A stretch of 64,000 bases of DNA from Drosophila pseudoobscura (taxonomy: Eukaryota > Arthropoda > Insecta > Diptera > Drosophilidae). The notes under the pieces are model-generated. The model was not told the DNA's origin. It ran no database searches and saw only the letters and a program-made list of their open reading frames with translations. The translations under genes and the position numbers were made by a program. The stretch lies in contig NC_046683.1 of the NCBI RefSeq assembly GCF_009870125.1, positions 1,426,001-1,490,000 on the forward strand, written 5' to 3'. Below, piece by piece: positions 12,601-24,700 of the stretch (positions are counted from its first letter, which is position 1; each line of letters starts with the position of its first letter).

Positions 12601-15600
12601 TTTGTTTCTGCTGCCTCTGGCTCTGGGTCTGTGTCTGTGTCTGTGTCCACCATTTGTGCTGCCTCTGCTGAGGCCAGCTGCATGGAGGTGATATCGGTTC
12701 CGCTATCTTCGCTGTCGCTGTAGTTATTGCTGCCGCTGCCGCTGCCGCTGCCACTGCTGCTGCTCAGCTCCAGCTCTTCCAGGTATTGCTCCTGCTGCTG
12801 CTGCCTTTGTCGCAGCTTCTGCTGCTCCTTCTTCTGCTGCTGCTTCTCTCGCTTGCGCATCGTGTACTTCACGCTCTTGACGGCGCGCGAGGGCAAACCG
12901 AAGGCCATGTACCGTTCAATCTGCTGCTCGCCTTTTTCAATGCCCGAATTATGGCACATTTTTGCATTGATTTCTTTGTCTCAACGTAATTTAACCGTTA
13001 GTTTTTTGCACTCTCTCTCTGTCTCTGCCTCTGAATGTCTCTTTTTGTGTATTTCGGAAGCACTTTTTCGCACAATCAAAAAATAAAACTGTTTTTTAGT
13101 TCGAAATTTACGTGGTGGTTAGTCGAGGTACCGCGGGGGGTGGGAGGGTTTAGTGAGTGTGGCCGAAGGGGGAGTGTGAGTGGTTGGTTGGGTGACGGCA
13201 GGCGACGACGTCCACGCGCGTTGAGGTGTGAATGGGGCCGACAGCCATGGCATAAGGTTTTATATACGACGGGGGCCGCCTGACGTTGCCGTTGCCGTTG
13301 CCGTCGCCGTCGCTGTGGCTGTCTCTGTCGCTTCGGTTCTTTGCGACGTCGCTGCTTCCTTCTCTGTGGCGCGCTCTCTTGAAAATGCTCTCTCGCCCTC
13401 TCTTTGATTACAGTTTTTTGGCTGATCAAGCTCTGCGCTTAAACGGCACTAGCTACGAGAGTGGGAGAGAGTGGCCGCCTCAGAGAGGGAGGTGAAGCGC
13501 TCTCCTGTTCTCTCTGTCTTTTGCAGTTCCCTTATCACCTGCAGAATCTCAATTAGCGGTTTCTGTCACGCTGCTGTTGTGATCGTTTTGGCATTCGCGT
13601 TTTTGGCTCCCGATCCGAATCCGAATCCCGGCCCCCATATAAGCACCTGACAAATGGGACCCTGCGCTTTAATGAGCGCCACATGTGAATAGTTTTTGCG
13701 GCTTAACCTTCGTCCCCCACCTCACCCCACCCCACCCCACCCACTCCACTCCACTCCACCTGCTCCTCTTCCTCTTGCTCTCCATTTCCCCGTTCTCACT
13801 TCTGTGCTCTCCCCTCAAGTCTCTGACGTTTGTTGTAGCTTTCCGTTCGCCTGGGCTTTGGAATTTCTACTACAAAAACACATTAAAATCCACAAAAAAT
13901 TCATTGATTCAGAATTCCACACTGACGTCACAGAGAGAGCGCAATCGAAGAGGGGGGATCTCTTTTGGGGACCCCGATCTGCAGTCCAAATCCCCGAATG
14001 AGTCGTCCATCGAATTCGTGGAATCGATTCTCACTTTGACGTCGACGGTGGTTTTTGTCGGCTGAATCTTTCACCCACCCAAAAAAAAAAACACAAAAAC
14101 CTATCTCTGACGGATATATCCGTATTAGATAATTTCTAGAGATCTACCAGAAAGCCCTAAAGATCATTCATTAGCAATCGTATTTGCTTTTACTTACTTC
14201 TTAGATACAGTTACAGTTCACAGTTACTTTGAAGGGCTCTTACTTATCGTTTGAGGCTCGTTGCGAAAGGTTCTTATATGATCTCTCAGAATTGTCTTTG
14301 ATCTTCCAGTGGGGAATATCAACCGATTGTTAGGGTTAAAAAAACCCAATGAACGCCTGGAAAGATCACTCTTAGAAGATCTCCATCTTCTATACGTTCA
14401 TTGATCGGTAGTCTTTTATCTTCTAAGATTCTGATGATCGTTGATCTCTACATAAACTATAACCATTATTTTGAAGAATTTGTTTGACTGACTGACTGAC
14501 TGACTGATTGCTTCGTCGGCCATTTTCTGTATACATATTTCAGACATCTTTTTTGGGGCCGCCGCTCGGGACGTGCCCCACATGTCAAGAGAGCTGCTGA
14601 TCTCCGGCACCGAAATATTGATAGGGGAGGGAGGTAGGGAGCTTTCTATATAGTATCTTCTCATCCGCCACGATTGCGATGGCGTTGATCGAGGGCCCAC
14701 AAACTGCTCATTATCTAATTGCGGCGACGGGGTTTCCACTCATCACTTCACTCTTTTCCGTTGCCCTCTGGAGCTCTGGCCGGACGTGGATCTTTGTACC
14801 AGACGATCAATCGATGTATCCGATCTGTTTATGGCGCTGGGGACTCCTTTTTGTGCATACAAATGCTTGAATTAGTTTCGTTATGGAAGCCCTGATATTC
14901 TTTCTCTTTCTCCAATCGATCGCACCGATCCGATCCGATCCGATCATCGTGACCATTATAATTGCATTTTAATAATTCAATGGGGGCTCTTCCCTCGATT
15001 TCGTGCCCACTCATCGTTGCTAAGGAAGAATCACATTCGGCGGGCTTCAGTTCTTCGAATTTTTGGAGACGCAATACCCTCGAAAGAGGCTCCCATCCAT
15101 CCATCCATCCACCCATCCGTCCACTGATTGACCATGATTGTTGGACTGACCTTTAATCATTTAATCAGATTGTTTATTTGGCAACTTTCTGTTTTGTTTA
15201 TTTTTATTTTATTTTTTTATCGCAAAGAACCGACCCATGGTGGCGACCCACCGATCCCCTATGGACTTTGATCTCTGACTTTGATGCAAAAGATTCTGGC
15301 AGTCGATTCTGGCAGGGTTGAAGTGATTCATTTGAATTCATTTGAAATTATTAGCTTACTCATTTGCTTCTTCGGAAGGTGGTAATGAACGGCAACAAAC
15401 CTTCTTATCAAATAATTTCATTTAGATTATGCGATATTTCATTTGAATTTTCGGGGAGAAGCCATAGAAGGCATCAAAGGATCGTAAGAATATACATTTG
15501 TGTTGATAGTTTTGCTCTCATAGGAATAATCCTAGTTGAAGATCTATCCTTGATCTACTTTTTATGGTTTTCTTATCTCAGGAGACATACCAGATTGCAT

Positions 15601-18600
15601 ACGAAATATTATCAAAGTTGGTTATGTCATAGATTTATCATGACCCTATAAGGGTTTTCCTTTATCATTTTGCCAACCATTTCCAGTCCTTTTAGAGATA
15701 TTCTTTGTACTCGTTCCTCGATCCTCGAACATTGGTATTTCTATGAGACTTTGGGGAACCACGGGGAATCGGCGAATATTATCAGATTTAGCTAATTTCG
15801 CGCTTATCTCTCGTTGATTTATTTTGTGTTTGGACAATGGGACGCGATGGTCTCTACGTGGGCCAAAAAACGTCTGGTTTTGCCGTCGCCTTTTGTTATT
15901 TTGATTTTTTTTTGCGTTCATTTTGGGGCTGTGGCAAATTCCACTTGATTGCCTCGAATGCGGACGTGCCGCTCGGCTTTCACGTCACATGCGTGTGCTG
16001 TGGTCGGCGGGAGAGAAGGCGGTCGGTACAGGGTACATGCGGGACGTGGAAATGGTTTTCTTTTAGCACCTGACGCACTGATCGTCAGGCGGTCCCCGAA
16101 ACCTGATGAAAGATGTCGTTCTTTGCGTCAGCATCAGCATCTTTGGATCATCAGATCAGCTGTCTGTCCATCGTATGGCAGTGATCCAAATATAGATCTA
16201 TCTCCATCTCAGAGGGCAGGCATGTCTTTGGTCACGATAGCCCCCCGGAGCCCGCATAATGCCTTCGCTCAATCATTGTCCACAAAAAAGAAAAACAAAC
16301 AAAATTTAATCTCCGATGGAGGGCGGAAAAAGCCCACGTGAGGCGGTGTCTGCCTCAAAGAAAGTCATATGAATCGCACATAGGAATCGGAATCATCGTC
16401 GATTATTGACAATAGAACTCGATTAGCACAAACAGAAATGAAATATGAAATTTCGAGAGCGACAAACAACAGCCAAAGGCAGGAGTCCGGCTTCATATGG
16501 TATTTCACCATGAGGCGGTAAAAATTACGATCCAACTGGCTAGAGGATCGGCTGATAAAACAGAGGCGCAGTGATAAGGCGATGGTTCGCTGGAGAAAGC
16601 ACAATGTCGGTCAGAGCGGAGTGTGGAGTGTGTGCAGAGTGAAGTGCATGGCTACAGGGGTGCAGCTCCTCTTATCAGCAGGACAAGATGGCTGTTGTTG
16701 ATGGCGATCCATTTGTTTTTTTACAGCCTGCACTGGAAATTTCCCATAGATACTACCATTGCCATATTCTGACCATTCCGTAGCAGCCATAGAAAAGGCA
16801 TTCAAGTGCCAAGCGGCGCAACGTGTGCACCTATCGATATGCCCACTCTCCTACTATTACTCTCTCTCTCTATCTATGGCTAAAACAGCGGCTCTCTTGG
16901 CCGCTCCATTTGCTCCAAGTTGTTTTCTATGAGGTATACCAGAGTGATATTTTCCTTCAATTCTCTCAAAAAAAGCGCAAGACTGGCGCTAGAGCCAGTA
17001 TATATTGCACGACTTGTTCAAGTAACGACATACCCCATTTGAATACACCTTGGCGCTTGCTTATCACAACAACAGGTTCAATGGCTCTTGAATGCTTTCC
17101 TGCGCTCCCTGTGGATCTGCTGCTGCTGCAGCACTGCTTCTTATGTTGCTGCTGCTGCCGCGCTGCCTCTTCTGTTTCTTTTGCTGCTGCACCTCTTTTA
17201 CTGCAGCACTGCTTCTTATGTGGCTGCTGCTGCGCTGTCACTGCTCTTTCTTCTGCAGCTCCTGCTGCTGCTGCAGCACTGCTTCTTATGTGGCTGCTGC
17301 TGCGCTGTCACTGCTCTGTAGCAGAAATCTATGGGAGGATCGGTCGGGGTCTCTCTTCTGCTCATTCGGGCTGGTCAGCTCTCCGTTCTCACAGCTTTTT
17401 AAGAGCATTTCATTAAGTGCGAGCAGTAAAAATGGCGATCATTCGGCAAGGAAATATGGTACCTACATACGTGAAACAAGTATGGCATTCCCTGGAAATT
17501 GCGCAGACTGGAAATGCAATTAATGTTTACAGAGGTACATATGATAAAGACCCATGTGATGGAATGGTGTTGCGATTCTGCGGTTTTATCTACTGCTTGT
17601 CAGTCTTGTCTACTGCTTGTCAGATGCATTTCAATGGAAGCTGCTGCTTATCCGACTCAATCACTACTTTGGGAGATCATCAGCTGAATAATGAATGAAT
17701 ATACTGCTTTGTACAGAGATTCTGTTGTACAATGTTGATATATAAAGAGTGTTTTCCACTATAATTTATATGATTTCTTCTTGGGAATCCTCTATATCTT
17801 TATACGATCTTTATGGGTCAGCCTGCGCACTCTTTTCGTTCTCAGTGCCATCGACTTATGGCGCCTGGAAGTGCGGATCGGTTCCGCAAAGTGCTCGAAA
17901 TGGAGCGGAGAGAGCATTATCTGTCATAAAAATCATTCAGATCATGCAATCCATCATCCCCATCATACCCATCCCCCCTTCTGATGTCTCAAATTGGTCC
18001 AGTGGCCGCGCCGTAGTATTATCATTATGTGTGTACGCATTATTATTATTATTTTGTTCTGTTGTGTTTGGAATTCTCGCATTCATTGATTTCAATTCGC
18101 AAATTGCGGAGCGGCTCAACGGAATTGCGCTTTGTTTCCCACACAAAAAGGAACGACGACAATCGTATGGTCATCGCTCATCTGTATCTGTATCTGTATC
18201 TGTATCTGTATCTCTATCCCAGTGCAGCAGTTCATCTTCATCAAGAGACCCGCTAATCTGCCAGGGCCTCTGGTCAGTGCCTCTTCCCATTCTCAGTGTT
18301 TCGTTCCGTTTGTGCCTCCACCTACTCCTCGGATACTTTTTTCTTTACTCTTTCAGGCGGGGTATCCCAGTATTGGATCATCTGTTGGTGCTCCACCTAT
18401 CCTCTATCTATCAGATATTCCCCAGGTTGAGGCACTTAGTACTCGGAGCCACTCAATACGTTTCCTAAGTTTCACAGCAATCGAATGATGAAAGAGCATT
18501 CTACTCCATACATTTCTGAGGGCAAATCTCTTCTATCCAAATTCCAATGGAACTTTTCAGCATCTAAGATAGACCTACTGGCTTTGAACAGATGATCTCT

Positions 18601-21600
18601 CGGTCTGCAAGGGTATCCCCGATCCGCGTGTAGCCTTTATGGATCTTTGTATTTGAAGCCGGCGCGCCGGCTGGCGACTCGGAGCTCCGCCTGGGCTTTT
18701 GGCGTACGTGACTTTGGCATCTGCGGCAATGTCCGCGACGACCGACGACTGCCGCCGGCTCTCGACTGCTGGGGCTGCGACTGTTGCAAATCGAAACGAA
18801 TCGCTGGATTTGCCCCTGGAGTGGATGCCGCATGCGGCACAGGGAGGCGGAGAATGGAGAAGCAGAAGCCGCCAAACCTGCCCCGTTGTCGGATTTACAA
18901 TTTGTCTGCCGCTCGGGCTAAACTTTTTGATTATTTTATTTATTTATTTTGCCCAGCTCGTTAATGTTTAATGTTATTGCCGCCACAAAACAGCAAAAAG
19001 TGGAAAGAAAATCCACATGAAACCCAACAACGAATTGGAAAGACTCTAAGATTAGGAAGGGGGAATGGCGAATGGCGAATGGGGAACATGTATTCCTGAA
19101 TATTACCCTTTGAAATGGTACCATCTGCAACCATGCCTCTAATCCTCTACACTCCGCGTCATGCAGCAGCGCCTATCGGTCGGTCGACAAGGTTTGAGTC
19201 CATGAAAGTCCATGTACTCTGTATTTAGAGCAGAGCACTCGCGTGGCAAAAACTGCTGGCGTTTCATGCAATGTGATCTGCTGCTGCTGCTGTTGCTGTT
19301 GCTGTTGCCACTTGCTGGTGGCTGGTGCCTCCATCCGATGGCGACTGAGGGGCCCCCTGGGGCGTCTGTCTAACGGCTGCGTCAGCAGCAGCAAAACAGC
19401 AACATTTTCGCATGGCAACAGCCGATCGTTTTGGGCCATGTGATTGCTGATCGCGGATCGCGGATCGCGAGTCGCTGTTTGCTGTGCGCTGTGCGCTGGC
19501 TTGTGGCCCATTTCGCTGCGATTGCGTGGGGGTTAGAGGTAGTGGTAGGGGGGCAATCACAGACGACTGCCCCCGAAAAAACAACTAGTCGAAGCGTCAT
19601 CTAGCAACCCCGCCGAGCGTCTGCTTCTATCTTGTTGTACTTGACGATTAGCAGGGCGCGAATCGGAGCCAAAACGAATGTCAACATTCGATTCATTTAG
19701 TGGAAAAATGTTGAATTATTTCCACAATTTGTTTGTCGCGACTCACGGGGAAACGGGGGAGCACCCTGGCAACAGATAAGGCTCAACACCCAACTAACCT
19801 TTGGGGGATGATCAGCACTTGGGGGTTCAATGATCTCTCTCTCTGTCTCTCTCTCTCTGGGGATACTCCTACCGTTTGGGGCTGGGCTGGGGGCTCGACC
19901 TGGAATGCATTTCATTTCGTAAGCACAGATGTGGGAACAGCCCCATTAAATACTATAAGGGAAATACGAGTACTTCCAATGTAATGCCCATCCGCTGATC
20001 GTGTGGAAAAGGTGTACTACATATGATGACTAATGCGAATGTCATCGTGAATAGTCATCTACTCTGAAGCCCAGAGAGATTTAGAGATCCCAGATCCATA
20101 GAGTAAGACTTAGTCAGGCATTCTGAAGACTTGGGCATTCAAGAGATCAAAAATCTATTCTCAAAAGCGAAAGAATAAACCAATCGATGAAAAGATCTTT
20201 CACTATTGAAGATGTGAGTTATGGTTATGGTTATGGGTACCAATAACCGCTTTCGTATACAAAACCCCAACGTTGATGAGTGTTTAATTATAGGGGGGAA
20301 AGATCTTTCCTTTGAAGCCGGAAATCCATATTTGCATAGTTCCCAACCAACGGTTATGCCTTGTGGTAATATCTCATTAATTGTTGGCATTATTCTTGTA
20401 TTCCAGGTATACATGGCCCTGTTCCAGCCGCTGCATGTGACGCGCCATCAGTTCAAAAAGGTGCTTAACTGCATGAAGGTGATACGTGCCCTGAAGTACC
20501 AGGAGGTCTATGCCCAGGAGAAGGTCACCAAGGTCGATAGCCTGTCGCTGGTGCTGAGTGGCAAGTGAGTTACAGAATTAACGATTCCACCATCAACAGA
20601 ACCCGCGATATACATTTCCATTTCCCCACTTTGAAGGTTGGTCGTGTCGCAGCATCAGAGGGCATTGCATATTGTGTTTCCCCATCAGTTCCTAGACTCG
20701 CCGGAATGGTTTGGCGTATCGACAGATGATTACTTTCAGGTATGTACCATTCTTTCAAATATACACACATTGTATATACATATATCTTTTATGCGTATCT
20801 ATTGCTCTTTGGCAGGTCTCCATTATGGCCATGGAGGAGTCCCGTGTGCTCATCTGGCATCGCGACAAGCTCAAATTGTCAATTATGGCCGAGCCCTTCT
20901 TGCAGACCGTCTTTGATCATATATTGGGTCGGGATGTTGTGAAGAAACTTATGCAGGTCACACAGGTCTGTACCCCCCGTAGGTACAGTCTCGGCTCCGA
21001 TAAGTGATTCGATTAACTCGATTTTATTTGCAGGTGAGCGAATCGATAGCCAGCAATGGCTTCCTGCCATCTGGGGGTTATGCGGAGGATGCCGAGGATA
21101 AGCCGATGCTCATACTGAAGAAGAGCGTGGATGTGGGCCATGGACTGACAGCGCTGATCAATCGACAGCTGCAGGGTGAGTCGCCAATCTCCCCTCACTC
21201 TCTCTCTCTCTCTCTCTCTCTTCCTCACCCTCTCTCTGTCACTCTGTCTGTATCTCTAGCTGTCCCTCTCTTTCATTCAGCCTTCATTTTCTCACCTCAC
21301 AAACTCTCTCTCTCTCTCTGTCTCTGGCTCTCTGTTTGCACGCCTTCTGCTTGTGACGGGGCTTTTGCATGGCTTAACCTCACTTTTGGCTAGAACCTAA
21401 CCTCACATTTGGAACCCAACCTCAGCCTAACTTCGAAGTACGATTACAAGTAGTTTGATTTATTCGTTAACTTTATTTATATTCATTTTGATTTGAACGT
21501 TTCTGTTTATTGTTCCGTTTTTCTTTTTACCTTTTTGCAAAAAAACAAAAAACGAACAAAAAAAACTCTAATTTTAGAAGAGCATGTTCCCTTACTTGGT

Positions 21601-21744
21601 CGCACGTACAAACAACAACTGCAACTGCAACTGCAACAAGAACAACTGCAACTGCAACACCAACTGCAAATGCAACTGCAACAAGGGCCACGAGTGCACG
21701 AGTCCTCCTCCACCTCAAACAACAACGATCAAAGTGCTCTGTAA
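6654..21744 (+). CDS. bves: bves, Popeye-domain protein, isoform with Gln/Leu-rich tail
   Basis: Orthologue of BVES/POPDC proteins, membrane proteins that bind cAMP through a Popeye domain and act in muscle and at cell junctions. Exons 6654-7214, 20407-20564, 20637-20739, 20816-20965, 21034-21175 and 21578-21744 have GT-AG borders and consistent phase, giving 426 residues. An Ala/Gly-rich N-terminus (1-75) is followed by the NPGDWSIEQCLNW segment and three membrane spans (about 106-120, 129-147, 154-173). The cytoplasmic Popeye domain starts near 190, with the phosphate-binding-cassette motif DSPE at 260-263 and FQVS at 273-276, where vertebrate family members usually have FQVT. The last exon encodes EEHVPLLGRTYK, then LQ-repeat sequence, and stops in SNNNDQSAL. 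The first coding intron is 13.2 kb and contains a minus-strand gene. Very sure of the family; transcript ends are inferred. Confidence 0.93.
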
Positions 21745-24700
21745 AATGAAGGGGGAAATGAAGAAATGCTGCTACAACGATGCCACTCGCAACGCGCAAC
21801 TTGCTACTCGCTCCACTTGCCATACCAACAAAACAGTTCACCTCTGACCCAAAACCAATACAAAAAAACAGACGACAATCAACCAATCACGACACGATAC
21901 CTCCACCGCCTCCGCCACCGCAGAAGGTACACACACACACACGCAATCGCTGAGAACAGGAGCCCACCAACAGCAACAGCAGCAGCAGCAACAGCAGCAT
22001 TATCCTCGTCATCATTCAGTCCATCATTCACTCATCAAGCCGATCCGATCGCAGAGAGAGCCAGCGCCAACTCCAGCGCCTATTTATCATCCAGAAGCAA
22101 ACATCGCATCGCATCGCATCTCATAGAATCTAGCACACATACACACACACACACACACACTTCCCCGCCTCCTCCTCTAACCAGATCTAATCACTCTAAT
22201 AGCATTACAATATGTACTCTATATGTTTTGTATAACCAAACGAGAAACCCCAAACCCAAAACGAAGATCCAAACAAACAAGCCAGGCACCATTCGAATTG
22301 CGCAGACCAAACAAATCTAACTTGTCACTCTACACTCTCCCGCACTGATACCCCAAGTACACGCCACAGAAAATCTTACGAAAGGAAAGCACACCCATTG
22401 AAGCCCATCAATCGACACCGCTAATGAAAGATCACAGAGAAGGCAGCGGAGCTTTAAATTGAATTGAATTGAATCTGAGGAATTTGTTGAAGTTAACTCA
22501 AATCCTTGAATACGACTACTCGTATGAGTTGTAGTCAAACCAGATCCACATCCAGATACGAACATGAGATACTCGACTGACTGATCATGATCAAACATCC
22601 ATATACTTGATGTTTGATTTTGAGTATGTGTACTCTCGCGCGAGTATAGTATGTTGTAGTTAAGATGTTTGTTTGGCTCTGATCATGATCATAGGCTAGT
22701 TCTCTGACATATGATAGTGCAGCGAAGCGAGATCTGAAGTTGATAGACGTTTGTGACTGATCTTGAGCACAGATTCAAATTAGACTAAGATACTTGACTG
22801 TAGCTTAAGAGATTTCTCATCATATATTAGACTTTTGGTGTAGATTATGTTCTGTTTCATAGATTGTGTCAGTCGTGGCAATCGATAGATAATTGTAATC
22901 TGCAGCTGTATGAATTTCCAGCTTCTTCAAGATCCTTAAAAGATTGTGCCACCAGCAGAGACATCATTGATTCGGATACCCGAAAAAAAAGCAACTGCTT
23001 GGAGAACAGCTCTCGACTTCACCGATTGAAGATCGAGCGAAGATCAATGTGTGATGAGTGGTGTTGGGCCGGGGGCGGGGGAATCGAGTGACAAGTGATG
23101 ATGATTAATGAATGATAAATGATCTTTTAACCCAAAACGAAATCTTCAAAAGATCTGTTCTCTGAATGAATTTTTGTTATCTAATATACTTTCTACCCAT
23201 TTGTTTGTCATTAACACATTTATAATATTACTGCTATTATTTGTTGTTTGTGTTCTCCACATTTATGTTGATTTGCATACAAATTGAGCGCGAAAACTAA
23301 TTAGATTTAATATTTAATACTGTGTAAGCAATACCTAGGCACCTAAGTCTTTGTACATACATAACCATTCTTGCAATATAGGACGTACACACCATGCTAT
23401 ATATATTTATATCTGATCTGCTGTGTATAATCGCCCCGCTCCAATCGCAGGCCCAAGTCCCATCCCCCCCACACGATACCCCAACAAATAATTATTTGTA
23501 TAACGAAAGGAATAAATGTGAATGTGTAAACAAGCCAAAAACGAAAGCAAATAAAAAACTAAAAATCATATTATATATATCAAGAGAAGAACATCCACTC
23601 ATCCACTCGTTTCGTATCAGATACATGTATACTATATCTTCCAATCGATGGGAAGGCACGCGCTCTGCCGCCGCCGACTGTCGACCATTTGGCATCATTA
23701 ACAATATTTTGGCATTGATTTGTTTTTTATTTTAATAACAAAAATATTTTCTATTTAATTAAACAATTTTGCTATTGTCGCGATCTCCGCGCCGACTATT
23801 GATTGCGATCTGTCGCTGTCTGTCTGTCCGTCTGTCCGTCCATCTGTTGTGCCGAGCACCGATGATCGCGGGAGTGTGACGGCACGGCGGTTGGGTATTC
23901 TGTGAGGCATGTGGCAATCTCGCACACACTCTGTAAACACATCAAAAGCTGAGCTGACGATCACTTCCGCCCCTTTTGCAAGCCCGTGTATCAATAATTA
24001 TTGTAGTGTAATTAGCAAAACATTCACTTGTCTTAGAGACTTATTAACGGTTCTACAGCAGGAGCAACACTTCTATAAAGGAATTAAGCGGAAAGAATAA
24101 CTTGCTGGCCATCCAATGAAAGCCAGCTACTGGCTTCTGGCGCGTCTGATACGTCAGATAGTACTTTATAAGATAGTCTTATCTTGGGGAGCTAGAGTAC
24201 GTACTATATATAAGATCTATCGAATCCATAGCTAAAGAATATAACTGTCTGGATGATTCATTGATTAATCGATCTACAACAAAGTTCAAACACAGAAATA
24301 GCATAGTCTCGAAATAGAATTCGATTAGAGGCTCTCGAAATATCACGTGCGATTAGGAGGCGCGTGACACACTGACCTATAGTTTAAATGTTCAAACCAC
24401 AGTCGTATTTTGACTAGTCGTAATTTGTATCTGAATTTATGTATATCTCACTCTCTCTCACTGTTTACCTCTGCTTTCCTCCTCACTCAAATGACTTTCA
24501 TAATTCCCACCCTTCCATATATCAAAACAAAAGCCCACCTACATACGTACATATATTGTACTATCTGTATGTTTGATTTGTGATGAAATTTATGTATTTG
24601 ATTTTCTATTTTTTCGGTGAACTATAATTTTGTTGTACGATATGTCCAAAATAAAAAAAAAATAAAATAAAAAAAAAAATCGATCATAAACGTTAATCAA

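Larger units (their letters stand above)
13300..20406. other. Rest of the large bves intron, no gene seen
   Basis: About 7 kb with no ORF that looks coding: short, frame-inconsistent, simple-sequence driven. It contains CT and CTG repeats, a DRE word at 16832-16839, a three-copy CTG-rich tandem repeat (17110-17320) and a GC-rich patch (18640-18850) that I could not assign. Regulatory elements are likely in an intron this size, but none can be named from sequence alone. Confidence 0.5.

Noticed and set aside
16611..16860. Possible small minus-strand gene beside a DRE word at 16832
   Set aside because: The frame begins at TTG, not ATG, and the DRE is an isolated 8-mer; not enough to call a gene.
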